Assembly: GCA_937988705.1 (NCBI GenBank)
Contig: CALKIA010000334.1
Span: forward strand, 1 to 56,894
Direction of reading: 5' to 3'
DNA length: 56,894 nt
Source: an uncultured Chloroflexota bacterium
GTDB lineage: Bacteria > Chloroflexota > Anaerolineae > Aggregatilineales > Phototrophicaceae
A program made the position numbers and the translations under genes. The notes beneath the pieces were generated by a model that was given only the letters and a program-made list of their open reading frames with translations, did not search any database and was not told the origin of the DNA. Every line of letters begins with the position of its first letter. Positions within the stretch are counted from its first letter, which is position 1. Positions 1 through 8,938 of the stretch are shown piece after piece.

Positions 1-28
1 TTTTTGTGCAGATTGCCCGAAGGAAACA

Positions 29-1675
29 ATGAGCGAGTCTACCCCCCGCGTAACCGTTGAAGATGTGCGCAAGCTGGCGCTCCCTTTGGGAACGCGAGTC
101 GTCGCTGGAGAGGGCTTGCTCCTCAGCCGGGCCGTTGCCTGGACGACCGTTATTTACCCGGAAGATGGCGTCAGCAATAAAACGCTGCAAAAAGATGAAT
201 TGGTCTTGGTCGCGCCGAACGAGAACGGCACCAAGCATATGCTCGACGCCGATGTGGTCCGCTGGGCGTCCGAACACAAGGCATCGGCGGTGGTCTTGAG
301 TGATACACCCTCCCCAACGGCGATTGCGGAGGCCAACGCCTACAGCATCCCCATGATGATGCTCCCGGCGGGGAGCCGCATTCGGATGGTGGAAAAAGCA
401 GTCGTCAGCCTGCTGGTCGACCAAAAAGGTCAGATCGAGCGGCGCGGCACACAGATTTACCGTCAACTCACGCAGATTTCCTCGCGTAACGAGGGGATGC
501 CCGAACTGATAAACGCGATGGCGCGGCTGACCAACAAATCAGTTGTCGTGCAGGACAAACGCCTGCAAATCGTCTACAGTTCGGTGCAGCCGCAGTTTGT
601 CGCCTTCTGGGAAGATGTCGAAAACTTCCTGCGCAAGGTCGATAACCTGCCCGTGGAAATTCAGGATCGCCACCGGGTGAGCGAAATCGAAAACCCGGTG
701 CTGATGCAGGCGCTGCCGACGCCCGGTCTAGCCCGGCTCGTGTCACCGATCATCACGAAAGATATTGGACGCGGCTACCTCTCGATCATCGGACGCGACA
801 CCGACCTCGACGATGTCGATACGGCCGTCGCCGAACATGGTGCAGCGGCGTGTGCGTTGGAAATGGCGAAGGCAAAAGCGGTCAGCGACACCGAAAAGCG
901 GCTGCGCGGCACGTTCCTCGACCGCCTGCTGATCGGCGATGTCAGCCAGCAGGAAGCGATTCGCCAAGGTGAACGCTTCGAGCACGACATGACGCAAACG
1001 CATGTCGCGATTGTGCTAGCGTGGCAGGGCGACAAAGCACCCTCGCTGCGCCGCCTCGAAACGACGATCAACACGCTGGTGGCCCAGCAGCACGGGGCGG
1101 CACTCGTCTGGCAGCGCGAACGTGAAAACGAGGTGCTGGTATTCCATGCGGTGGAAGAGAAAGACCCCGTCAATTCGACCATGCGCCTCGCCGAAGTCTT
1201 CAGCAAAGAAATTTCGCGGCAGTTTTCCAGCTCACGAGTGGCGATCGGCGTGGGGCAAGCGGCGCGGGATGTGACAGTGTGGCGCAGCAGCTACCGCGAC
1301 GCCGTGCAAGCCCGGGATCTCGCTGCACGACTGCAAACGGACGCGCCGCTCTACATCGGCGATCTCGGCGTGTATCAGCTCATCCTCAGCCTGTCGGATC
1401 GCGAAAAACTGCTGGCGTTTTGTGACCAAACGCTCGGCACGTTGGTCAAGTATGATCTCAGCCAGCACGCCGACCTGATTAAGACATTAGAGGCATTCTT
1501 CGCCTGTCACGGCAACCTGAGCCAAACGGCAGAAATGCTGATCGTGCATCGCAACACACTGCTCTATCGTATGAACCGCATCAACGAGATCGCGCAGATT
1601 GACCTCAATCGCCCGGAAATTCGCCTCGCACTGCATCTGGCGCTGACGATTCGGCGGCTGCTGTCGATCAATTAG
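29..1675 (+). CDS. PucR-family transcriptional regulator (first of two)
   Basis: A 548-residue one-component regulator. Residues about 8-135 match the PucR N-terminal sensor domain (LALPLGTRVVAGEG, then VAWTTVIYPEDG). The middle (about 300-430) resembles the degenerate GGDEF/CdaR-like region. The C-terminus (about 485-545) carries the HTH_30 helix-turn-helix, with the motifs GNLSQTAEMLIVHRNTLLYR and RLALHLAL. The ATG follows AAGGAAACA, a good ribosome-binding site. The family usually controls purine, amino-acid or other nitrogen catabolism in response to a small ligand; the ligand here is unknown. A paralogue is encoded at 7119-8762 on the other strand, and gltB lies between the two, so a role in nitrogen assimilation is plausible but inferred. 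Family assignment is secure. Confidence 0.9.
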   Translation: MSESTPRVTVEDVRKLALPLGTRVVAGEGLLLSRAVAWTTVIYPEDGVSNKTLQKDELVLVAPNENGTKHMLDADVVRWASEHKASAVVLSDTPSPTAIAEANAYSIPMMMLPAGSRIRMVEKAVVSLLVDQKGQIERRGTQIYRQLTQISSRNEGMPELINAMARLTNKSVVVQDKRLQIVYSSVQPQFVAFWEDVENFLRKVDNLPVEIQDRHRVSEIENPVLMQALPTPGLARLVSPIITKDIGRGYLSIIGRDTDLDDVDTAVAEHGAAACALEMAKAKAVSDTEKRLRGTFLDRLLIGDVSQQEAIRQGERFEHDMTQTHVAIVLAWQGDKAPSLRRLETTINTLVAQQHGAALVWQRERENEVLVFHAVEEKDPVNSTMRLAEVFSKEISRQFSSSRVAIGVGQAARDVTVWRSSYRDAVQARDLAARLQTDAPLYIGDLGVYQLILSLSDREKLLAFCDQTLGTLVKYDLSQHADLIKTLEAFFACHGNLSQTAEMLIVHRNTLLYRMNRINEIAQIDLNRPEIRLALHLALTIRRLLSIN

Positions 1676-1681
1676 CGCAAT

Positions 1682-1716
1682 GGCACTCGGGCGCACCACC
1701 CCCGCGCCCGAGTGCC
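1682..1716 (+). terminator. Perfect 13-bp hairpin after the first pucR-like gene
   Basis: GGCACTCGGGCGC (1682-1694) and GCGCCCGAGTGCC (1704-1716) are exact inverted repeats around a 9-nt loop, starting 6 bases after the stop codon. There is no T-tract, so it may be a weak terminator or a 3' stability element rather than a canonical intrinsic terminator. Confidence 0.6.
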
Positions 1717-1897
1717 GCATCCTCAAGCACGACTTGCAATGCTGGCCGCATTTCAGTTATTATGTTTCGCAATCCACAGTCAGTGGGCAAAACGCCTAAT
1801 CAACCCCATTTAGGGCACAGTGCCTAAGCCTGCTCCACCGAAATATACAATGTCATCCCGTAACTGTATACCTGCTCCTTCACGTCATTTGTATGCA

Positions 1898-1928
1898 TTG
1901 ACCAGTTTTAGGCCGGAAATTTGATATA
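1898..1928 (+). promoter_or_regulatory. Possible gltB promoter
   Basis: The 321-bp gap 1676-1996 holds the hairpin above and a candidate promoter: TTGACC (1898-1903), then GATATA (1923-1928), with a longish 19-bp spacer. The gltB ATG lies 69 bp further on, after a GAGGTGG ribosome-binding site. I saw no riboswitch or leader peptide with a convincing ribosome-binding site here. Confidence 0.35.
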
Positions 1929-1996
1929 GATTTCACCATAATTTTGCCGCATACTTACCCTGTCCCTTTTTTATCCCTGTAGTATGAGGTGGTGCA

Positions 1997-4900
1997 ATGT
2001 CACCGGACGACTGTGACCAGCAGTTCCCCCTTCACCGCGAAGACACCCGCGAACGCGATGCCTGCGCTCTGATCTGTTCCGTTCGCAAAGGCGGACAGGC
2101 TACCCACGGTAATGTCAAACGCACAATCGAAGCTCTCACCCGCATGGGTCATCGCACGGGTATCGTGGATGGCGAAGGTGACGGCGTCGGTATCATGACT
2201 GATATCCCCCGCGAGCTGTGGTCCAAAACGCTCGCGTCAATGGGTTTACGCTATGGATTAGCCGTTAATCCGAATTTCTGGGTCGCGCACCTGATGATCC
2301 CGGTGCATATGCGCTCGGACGCCGACGCCGTCACCCAGCTGATATGCCAGCGCATCCAAGAGGCGGGTCTCGAGCCGCTGTATGATGGCGCGGGCAAGGT
2401 CAAGAGTAATGTGCTGGGGCGCAGCGCCGCCAAGAACGAACCGCTGTTCTGGCAGTTCGCCGGCATGAACGGCCGCGTGCTGACCAATGACCTCGAAAAA
2501 ACCATCTACCGGCTGCAGACGAGCATCGAAAAAGACCTCGGCGTGCATTTCGCGTCGTTCTCCTCGCGCAGTGTCGTCTACAAGGTGCAGGGAACAGTCG
2601 AAATCCTCCGCCGCTACTACCCGGAACTTCAGGACACCGAATACGCTTCAACGGTCACACTCGGTCATGCTCGTTACAGCACGAACACGAACCCCGTGTT
2701 CGAACGGGCGCAGCCGTTCAACGTCCTCGGTCACAACGGCGAATTCAACACGATTTCGCGTTTCCGCCTCGAAGCGGCCATGCTCGGGATCGAACTATCG
2801 GAGAATAATTCCGACTCGCAAGACGTGGACAATCTGATCGACGCGCTGGTGATGAAGTATGACTTCGACTTGATCGAAGCGATGGAATACGTCTTCCCAC
2901 CCTACGATCACGACCTGATGCAAGGTGCGGACGAAGTCCACGAGATGTATGACAACATCCGCCGCTCATTTGGGCCGTTTGCGCAGGGTCCCGCTGCTGT
3001 GGCCGCCCGCGTAGGCGATCAGTGCGTGTTCAGTGTGGACGCGCTCGGTTTGCGCCCGCTGTGGTTCGGCGAGACAGAAAAAGAATACTTCGCGACCTCC
3101 GAACGCGGCGTTTACCCGCTGACGATGATGTCCTCCGCGCCCAAGCCCCTCGCCCCCGGCGAAAAGATCGCGTTGGTGATCAAGCCCGGTCGCGGGATCG
3201 AAGTGCTGGACTATCCGGCCATTCAGCAGCATGTCTTCAACCGTTCGCGCGAACGCGGCATGTTCAACAACGGCAAGCCGCGCGGCGTGTGGGCGATGAG
3301 CAGTTCCGCGATGCGCCCGTCCGTTCCCGGTAACGGAAATGGGAATGGGCACGGCAGCAACGGTGGCATGGCGGTCAAGGCCGTCCCTGCGCCCGTCGCG
3401 CTAGCTGTCGCCGCGTCCCTGCCCCAGCGGGCAACCGTGATCAATGCGGTGACAATGGCAGCGCTCGGCTGGGAGCGCTATCACCTGAACGTGATTCAAA
3501 CGATGGCCGAAACCAATAAAGAATTGATCGGCTCGTTGGGCTGGGATGGCCCGCTGGCGGCGATCAGCCACACACGCGTCAACATCGCCGATTTCTTCCA
3601 AGAAGTCGTTGCCGTCGTGACCAACCCGGCGATCGACCGCGAACGCGAACAGGCGCAGTTCTCCACGACGATTTATGTCGGCGCACGGCCCGAACCCGGC
3701 CAGGCCAACGGCCCGGACGATATCGTCGTGGCCCTCAAGACGCCGGTGCTGCTCGGCGGTCATGCGTCGCTCGGCGCGGATGAAGATCTGCAAGCGGTGG
3801 CGAACAAGTATGGCACCAAGACGATTGACGATCTGGTGGCGGAATTCGGTGAGCACGCCGCCACCCTGTCGATGAGCGCGTACCCGGACGAAACGATTGA
3901 AGCGGCGGTCGCCCGGTTGGCGAACGAAGCCGCCGAATTCGTGGCGGGCGGCGCGCAGTGCATCGTCCTCGATGATGGCGACGTATTTGACGGTGAACAC
4001 CTGTGGATTGACCCGCTCCTCGCAGTCGCCACGGTTGACCGCGTGCTGCGTGAAACTGACGATAACGGTGTGAATCTGCGCCGCCGAGCGGGCCTCGTAC
4101 TGCGCTCTGGCGCGATCCGCGACCTGCATGATGTCGTGATGGCGATTGGTCTGGGCGCAAGCGCAGTCAACCCATATATGCTGTATGCTGTCGCGTTGGA
4201 TATCGCCCCCCGGGCGCCGCGCGAACCGCTGGCCGCCGAGGAAATCAGCAAGCGTCTGAGCAGCACTGTCAATTCGCTGACCACCGGCATCCAAAAAGTC
4301 ACGTCGACGATTGGCTGCCATGAACTGCGCGGCTACGGCCAATCGTTCGCCTCGGTTGGCCTGTCGTCCAGCGTCGCCGACGTGTTTGGCACGCCGAACT
4401 ATTTCGGCTCAAACGAACGCGGCTTCTCGTGGGAGGATGTGCAGCATGACGCCGAAACCCGCGCCACTGAACTGCGCACGGGCAAGGGCAGCAAGCTGGA
4501 AAACCCGGATCGCATCTACCCGAAGATGTGGAAGAAGGTCGAAGATATCGCCCTCGGCGAAATGACCCTCGACCAGTATCAGAGCGAGATGCTGGAGCTG
4601 GAACACGAAATGCCCGTCTCCGCCCGGCACATCATCGACCTCAAGACGGTCAATGCGCAGGTCAACCCGGCGGAGGTGGATACCCGCGTCGGCGGTCATG
4701 ATCTGCCGGTCATCATTGGCGCGATGTCGTTCGGCTCACAGGGCGAACTCTCCTACAAGGCCTACGCGGAATCGGCGGCGCAGCTCAACATCATCTGCGT
4801 GAACGGCGAAGGCGGCGAACTGCCGGAAGTTATGGGCAAGTATCCGCACAATCGCGGCAACCAGATCGCCTCAGCGCGGTTCGGCGTTAACATCGAATTC

Positions 4901-6658
4901 CTGAATTCGTGTGACTATCTGGAAATCAAGATCGGTCAGGGCGCGAAGCCCGGCGAAGGGGGTCACCTGCCCGCCTACAAGGTGACGGAGCAGGTCGCGC
5001 TGGCGCGTTCGACCGCGCCGTGGGTCGATTTGATCTCGCCGAGCAACAATCACGACCTGTACTCGATTGAAGACCTCGCGCAGTTGATTGACGAACTCAA
5101 GATCGCCAACCCGAATGCCAAAGTGTCCGTGAAAATTCCGGTCGTGCCCGGCGTCGGCATTATCGCCGTGGGCGTGGCGAAAGCGGGCGCAGATATCATC
5201 AACATTGCGGGCTACGAAGGCGGTACGGGTGCGGCGCGCGCCCACTCCCTGCGGCATGTCGGTCTGCCCGCCGAAATCGGCGTGTGGCTGGCGCACCGCG
5301 CGCTGATCGAAAGCGGTCTGCGCGGCGATGTCGAGCTGTGGGCGGACGGCGGCATGAAGAGCGGCCGCGACGTGGTCAAGATGATGTGCCTCGGCGCGAA
5401 CCGTGTCAGCTTTGGCACCATGGCGATGGTGGCCGTCGGCTGTACGATCTGCCGCAAGTGTCATGAAGGTACGTGTCACGTCGGTATCACCACTCATATC
5501 ACCACCAAGGAAGAAGCGCTCACTAAGGGGATTAAGCACTTTGAACCCCGCGACGCCGAACAAGCGGTCGAAGGCATCGTGCGCGTGTTTGAGGTGCTCG
5601 GCGAAGACATCCGCCGCTGGACAGCCGCCCTCGGCTTCACCCGCACGCAGGATCTGGTCGGGCGTGCCGATCTGCTCGAACAGGCACAGATGCACGAGCG
5701 CATTGACCTGCGCCCGCTGTTCATCCCCGTGCCGAAGGTCAGCAAGCGCGAATTCCTGCCCGGCGTCGGTCGTCTGCTGGCGCGTCCGCGCAACACTATG
5801 AGCAAGAGCATCACCGAAATCATCAACGATGCAGCGCAACCCGGCGACCACGAAATCACCTACGACGACGAACAGGTCATGGCGATGGATCGGGCGCTCG
5901 GCACGCATCTCGCGGGCGCCATCCAGCGCGGCGAAGTATCGAGCGACCTCGGCATCATTCACCTGCGCTTCAGCAACTCCGCCGTGCCCGGCAACGGTCT
6001 GGCCGCCTTCACGATGGACAAGATCGACGTGTTGGTGGAAGGTGGCGCCCAGGACGGCGTCGGCAAGTGCGCTAAGGGCGGCACGATTGCCGTGCTCAAG
6101 GGGCTCAACCACGACGGCGAGCGCCTCGACGGGTCGGTCGGCAAAAGCTTTGCCTACGGCGCGCAAGCGGGTCGCTTCATTGTGCAGGGGGACGCGGATA
6201 CCCGCGCTTGCATCCGGTTGAGCGGCGCGGACGTGGTCTTCGGCGGCGAGGTCAAGCAGGCTCTGCATGACGATCTCGGCGGCCTAGCGGCGCGCGCGAA
6301 CCTCAAGGGCTACGCCTGCGAGTATATGACCTCCGGGCGCGTGCTCGTCCTCGGCGATCCCGGCCCGTGGCTGTGCGCGGGCATGTCGGGCGGCACGCTG
6401 TATCAGCGCATTCAGCCCGAAATGAACCTGACGGTAGACGCCGTGCGCCGGCGCATCGCCAAGGGCGCGACGGTCGAAATTCACGAACTGGATGCCAAGG
6501 GTGTGCAGGACGTGAGCGAACTGCTCGGCAATTACATCACCACGCTCGAAGCGAACAATCAGGGCGACGAAGTGCAGCACCTGTATCCGCTGCTCAACCA
6601 CCCCGAACAGTATTTCGTGATGCTGGCGCCGCCGTCGCGGCTCAAGCAGGCCGTCTAA
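1997..6658 (+). CDS. gltB: Glutamate synthase, large subunit
   Basis: A 1553-residue glutamate synthase large chain, which makes two glutamates from 2-oxoglutarate and glutamine. The class II glutaminase nucleophile should be Cys23 (RDACALICSV) after a 22-residue propeptide. Next come the central domain, the FMN/2-oxoglutarate barrel (GAMSFGSQGELS, VSVKIPVVPGVG, EGGTGAARAHSLRHVG) and the 3Fe-4S cysteines Cys1149, Cys1155 and Cys1160 in CTICRKCHEGTC, with an extra Cys1152. The C-terminal GxGxG beta-helix follows (GVGKCAKGGTIAVLKG). A Gly/Asn-rich linker (PGNGNGNGHGSNGG, about residues 444-457) separates the glutaminase from the central domain, which is unusual. No gltD is present in the window, so the electron-donor partner (small subunit or ferredoxin) is unknown. 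Confidence 0.93.
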   Translation: MSPDDCDQQFPLHREDTRERDACALICSVRKGGQATHGNVKRTIEALTRMGHRTGIVDGEGDGVGIMTDIPRELWSKTLASMGLRYGLAVNPNFWVAHLMIPVHMRSDADAVTQLICQRIQEAGLEPLYDGAGKVKSNVLGRSAAKNEPLFWQFAGMNGRVLTNDLEKTIYRLQTSIEKDLGVHFASFSSRSVVYKVQGTVEILRRYYPELQDTEYASTVTLGHARYSTNTNPVFERAQPFNVLGHNGEFNTISRFRLEAAMLGIELSENNSDSQDVDNLIDALVMKYDFDLIEAMEYVFPPYDHDLMQGADEVHEMYDNIRRSFGPFAQGPAAVAARVGDQCVFSVDALGLRPLWFGETEKEYFATSERGVYPLTMMSSAPKPLAPGEKIALVIKPGRGIEVLDYPAIQQHVFNRSRERGMFNNGKPRGVWAMSSSAMRPSVPGNGNGNGHGSNGGMAVKAVPAPVALAVAASLPQRATVINAVTMAALGWERYHLNVIQTMAETNKELIGSLGWDGPLAAISHTRVNIADFFQEVVAVVTNPAIDREREQAQFSTTIYVGARPEPGQANGPDDIVVALKTPVLLGGHASLGADEDLQAVANKYGTKTIDDLVAEFGEHAATLSMSAYPDETIEAAVARLANEAAEFVAGGAQCIVLDDGDVFDGEHLWIDPLLAVATVDRVLRETDDNGVNLRRRAGLVLRSGAIRDLHDVVMAIGLGASAVNPYMLYAVALDIAPRAPREPLAAEEISKRLSSTVNSLTTGIQKVTSTIGCHELRGYGQSFASVGLSSSVADVFGTPNYFGSNERGFSWEDVQHDAETRATELRTGKGSKLENPDRIYPKMWKKVEDIALGEMTLDQYQSEMLELEHEMPVSARHIIDLKTVNAQVNPAEVDTRVGGHDLPVIIGAMSFGSQGELSYKAYAESAAQLNIICVNGEGGELPEVMGKYPHNRGNQIASARFGVNIEFLNSCDYLEIKIGQGAKPGEGGHLPAYKVTEQVALARSTAPWVDLISPSNNHDLYSIEDLAQLIDELKIANPNAKVSVKIPVVPGVGIIAVGVAKAGADIINIAGYEGGTGAARAHSLRHVGLPAEIGVWLAHRALIESGLRGDVELWADGGMKSGRDVVKMMCLGANRVSFGTMAMVAVGCTICRKCHEGTCHVGITTHITTKEEALTKGIKHFEPRDAEQAVEGIVRVFEVLGEDIRRWTAALGFTRTQDLVGRADLLEQAQMHERIDLRPLFIPVPKVSKREFLPGVGRLLARPRNTMSKSITEIINDAAQPGDHEITYDDEQVMAMDRALGTHLAGAIQRGEVSSDLGIIHLRFSNSAVPGNGLAAFTMDKIDVLVEGGAQDGVGKCAKGGTIAVLKGLNHDGERLDGSVGKSFAYGAQAGRFIVQGDADTRACIRLSGADVVFGGEVKQALHDDLGGLAARANLKGYACEYMTSGRVLVLGDPGPWLCAGMSGGTLYQRIQPEMNLTVDAVRRRIAKGATVEIHELDAKGVQDVSELLGNYITTLEANNQGDEVQHLYPLLNHPEQYFVMLAPPSRLKQAV

Positions 6659-6680
6659 GCCTAGACCAGTTCAAAACACA

Positions 6681-6718
6681 GAGAGCGCAAGGGGAACAGG
6701 TTTCTCCCTTGCGCTCTC
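6681..6718 (+). terminator. Perfect 13-bp hairpin after gltB
   Basis: GAGAGCGCAAGGG (6681-6693) pairs exactly with CCCTTGCGCTCTC (6706-6718) around a 12-nt loop. It lies 23 bp past the gltB stop and has no T-tract. Confidence 0.6.
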
Positions 6719-6753
6719 AACATTTCCCGCGGTTCAGTGCTGCTTCTACCAAT

Positions 6754-6779
6754 AAAAAACCCGCGTCGACTGACGCGGG
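6754..6779 (-). terminator. Intrinsic terminator of the 66-residue gene
   Basis: Read on the minus strand: CCCGCGTC, loop AGTC, GACGCGGG, then TTTTTT. This is a canonical Rho-independent terminator 21 bp downstream of the stop of the small minus-strand gene at 6801-7001. Confidence 0.85.
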
Positions 6780-6800
6780 CTGACTGCAATTCACTGAAAA

Positions 6801-7001
6801 CTACTTCTTCTCTTCCGGATACTTCGACTTGTCCCAGTCCGCTTTGCTGACGAACTTGGTGAGCGTACGCCCATCCTTGGTCGTGCCGCGCAGACCATAC
6901 CGGACCTGCCCGTTGGCGGTGGTGAAGGTGGTCTTCTTCACATTCTTGTCGTCGATAGTCACCTTCTGGCGGGTTTTAACATCGTAGAACTCAACGCTCA
7001 T
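6801..7001 (-). CDS. Small conserved-looking protein of unknown function (66 aa)
   Basis: A basic, soluble 66-residue protein starting MSVEFYDVKTRQKV, with a patch TTANGQVRYGLRGTTKDGRTLTKFV and a Lys/Glu-rich end. I chose the start at 7001 because AAAAGGGG lies 6-8 nt upstream. The frame stays open for 23 codons above it, with a possible start at 7070 that has poorer support. It has its own terminator (6754-6779), supporting expression as a single-gene unit. I do not recognise a named domain; the shape resembles small beta-strand proteins found as stand-alone genes in Chloroflexota. Function unknown. Confidence 0.75.
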   Translation of the reverse strand: MSVEFYDVKTRQKVTIDDKNVKKTTFTTANGQVRYGLRGTTKDGRTLTKFVSKADWDKSKYPEEKK

Positions 7002-7118
7002 TTTGGAAAACCCCTTTTCTGTATATGCGCGATCTAAATTACGCTTTACAAGCGACATTTTACCATACATTCTTAAAACTGCGCTAGCGAATTGAGGGGA
7101 AATCCAGAAAATCCCCCC

Positions 7119-8762
7119 TTATTTGCCCGGAATGATGGCTAAAACACGCTGAACTTTGAGCGCGAGGTGCAGAATCAGGCGATTATCCGCCTTCTCAAGA
7201 TCGAGACCGGTGAGCTCACTGATGCGCCCAAGACGGTACACCAGCGTGTTCCGATGCACGTCCAGCATCTTCGAAGCTTCGGCTAAATTGCCATTGGCTT
7301 CGAAGAAACCACTCAGGGTACGGATCAAGTCGCCCTGCTTGCGATCATCATGTTCGACCAGCAACCCCAGCGTCTCATTGTAGAAACGGCGCAGATGATC
7401 AAGGTTGCGTTCTTTAAGCGCCAGCAGAAGCTGAAACAGCTTGAGGTCGCCGTAAAAGGTGGTCTGTTCACGGTCGCCCAGTTCATTAGCGATACTGACC
7501 GAATCCTTGGCTTCGCGGTAGGCTTCGCGCAGCGCGGACAATCCCGAGGCGGGACGACTGATCCCACTGGCGACGAGGCCGCTCGGCGTGCGCGCGGCGA
7601 GCTGCGCCCGTACTTCATCCACGACCCGGCGTAAGCGCGGCAGCTGTGACGGATTTTCCAGTGGGTACAGCGCAACGATCACATCGACGTACTGCCCGAC
7701 CGAACCGTTCAGTGGGCGACGCGTCATATCATCGCGCACCAGCGGCAGCAGCGATTCTAAGGGCAGCCCTGCGCCGGAATCGGTCATCGCCCTATACACT
7801 ACCACGATGTAGTTCGCGGTGGGGTCAAACCCGGCTTGCTGGGCCCGCGTTGACATCATGTCATCATCAGTCGGAGTGCCGCTCAGCCACATTTGTACCC
7901 AGTCACCGCGCGCCTGCTCAACCGCAAACGCGATCGCGCGCGTCTTCGCCAGTTCAATCGCGCACACGTCGGCGCCATGGCTCAAGACCATCCGGTCAAA
8001 ATCCTCCAGCGTGTCGCGGTTGTCCACCATCGACAGATAGCCCGCGACGCGCTTTTCCACGCGCAGCACCGTCGTATAGCCGAGCGGACTCTGCACGGTG
8101 ACGCCTTCGCCGGGCGGAGTTTCGCGGGTCAACCAGCTCTGGAAGGCGCTGTAGGGGAGATTCTGCATCATCGTGCGCCCGCTCCCGGTTGGGCTGCGCC
8201 GCGCGACATTGGGGTAGACCTGCGCCATCAACACACCTGCATCATCGTGGACGACCATCGGCTTGGCCGTCGCCCGCGCCATGATTTGCAGCAAGCTGTT
8301 GAGATCACGGTTTTCCGCCGCGATACGTGTCAGTTGGCGCTGAATTTCCATCGCACGCTGGGCGATTTGGGCTTTGGCGTTGACGATCAGCGTGTTGATG
8401 GCACGTTCGATGCGGGGGAGGCTGGTTTCTTCCGGCAGCGCCAGCAGCGCGATGCCGCATTCATTGGCGACATCGACCGCCGACATGGCGATGTTATCTT
8501 TCGCCGCAACGGCGCTGATGCCCACCTGCGACAGCCCACGCACCACCTCGGACAGCGTGATGCGGGCATCATAGCTGCGCAGCACATCCATCGACACGAG
8601 CGCCAACTCCCCGCCGTAGACATCAGGGAAGGCGGGGGGCTGCGTTTGGACAACGACGGCCCAGGTGATCGTCTTCTCCGGCATTCCGGCGAGTAACTGC
8701 GTCCCCAAAGGGAGCGCATATTGTAAAAGAGCTTGCAGGGTGGCGCTGTGATTTTCGACCAT
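7119..8762 (-). CDS. PucR-family transcriptional regulator (second of two)
   Basis: A 547-residue paralogue of the protein at 29-1675. The N-terminal PucR domain shows YALPLGTQLLAGMPEKTITWAVVV; the C-terminal HTH_30 shows GNLAEASKMLDVHRNTLVYRLGR and then NRLILHLALKVQRVL. I place the start at the ATG at 8762 (MVENHSATLQ), because that puts the PucR domain at the same distance from the N-terminus as in the paralogue; the frame continues upstream to a start at 8819 that reads through the regulatory region. No strong ribosome-binding site precedes either. An inverted repeat at 8793-8823 may be an autoregulatory operator. Ligand unknown. Confidence 0.88.
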   Translation of the reverse strand: MVENHSATLQALLQYALPLGTQLLAGMPEKTITWAVVVQTQPPAFPDVYGGELALVSMDVLRSYDARITLSEVVRGLSQVGISAVAAKDNIAMSAVDVANECGIALLALPEETSLPRIERAINTLIVNAKAQIAQRAMEIQRQLTRIAAENRDLNSLLQIMARATAKPMVVHDDAGVLMAQVYPNVARRSPTGSGRTMMQNLPYSAFQSWLTRETPPGEGVTVQSPLGYTTVLRVEKRVAGYLSMVDNRDTLEDFDRMVLSHGADVCAIELAKTRAIAFAVEQARGDWVQMWLSGTPTDDDMMSTRAQQAGFDPTANYIVVVYRAMTDSGAGLPLESLLPLVRDDMTRRPLNGSVGQYVDVIVALYPLENPSQLPRLRRVVDEVRAQLAARTPSGLVASGISRPASGLSALREAYREAKDSVSIANELGDREQTTFYGDLKLFQLLLALKERNLDHLRRFYNETLGLLVEHDDRKQGDLIRTLSGFFEANGNLAEASKMLDVHRNTLVYRLGRISELTGLDLEKADNRLILHLALKVQRVLAIIPGK

Positions 8763-8792
8763 ATTCAACAATCCACTTTGGCTATCCCATGA

Positions 8793-8823
8793 TTGTATGC
8801 ACACACTCAGCGAAATCATACAA
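8793..8823. promoter_or_regulatory. Inverted repeat upstream of the second pucR-like gene
   Basis: TTGTATG (8793-8799) and CATACAA (8817-8823) are exact 7-bp half-sites with 17 bp between them, 30-60 bp upstream of the 8762 start codon. The spacing of about 24 bp centre to centre suits a dimeric DNA-binding protein. Assignment as an operator is inference. Confidence 0.3.
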
Positions 8824-8921
8824 CTATTTTGACGAGGCTATCACGCGGGTTTTTGTCACAAATCACCAATAAAAGACCCTGCGCACATCGGTAGATTGTT
8901 GAATTCTCACAGCGTGTTTTA

Positions 8922-8930
8922 TGTTATAAT
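8922..8930 (+). promoter_or_regulatory. Extended -10 promoter, probably giving a leaderless mRNA
   Basis: TG-T-TATAAT (8922-8930) is a full extended -10 element. The expected transcription start, 6-8 bases on, falls at or just before the ATG at 8939. There is no ribosome-binding site, so the transcript is probably leaderless. A weak TTGAAT lies at 8899-8904. Confidence 0.6.
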
Positions 8931-8938
8931 CCACGATT

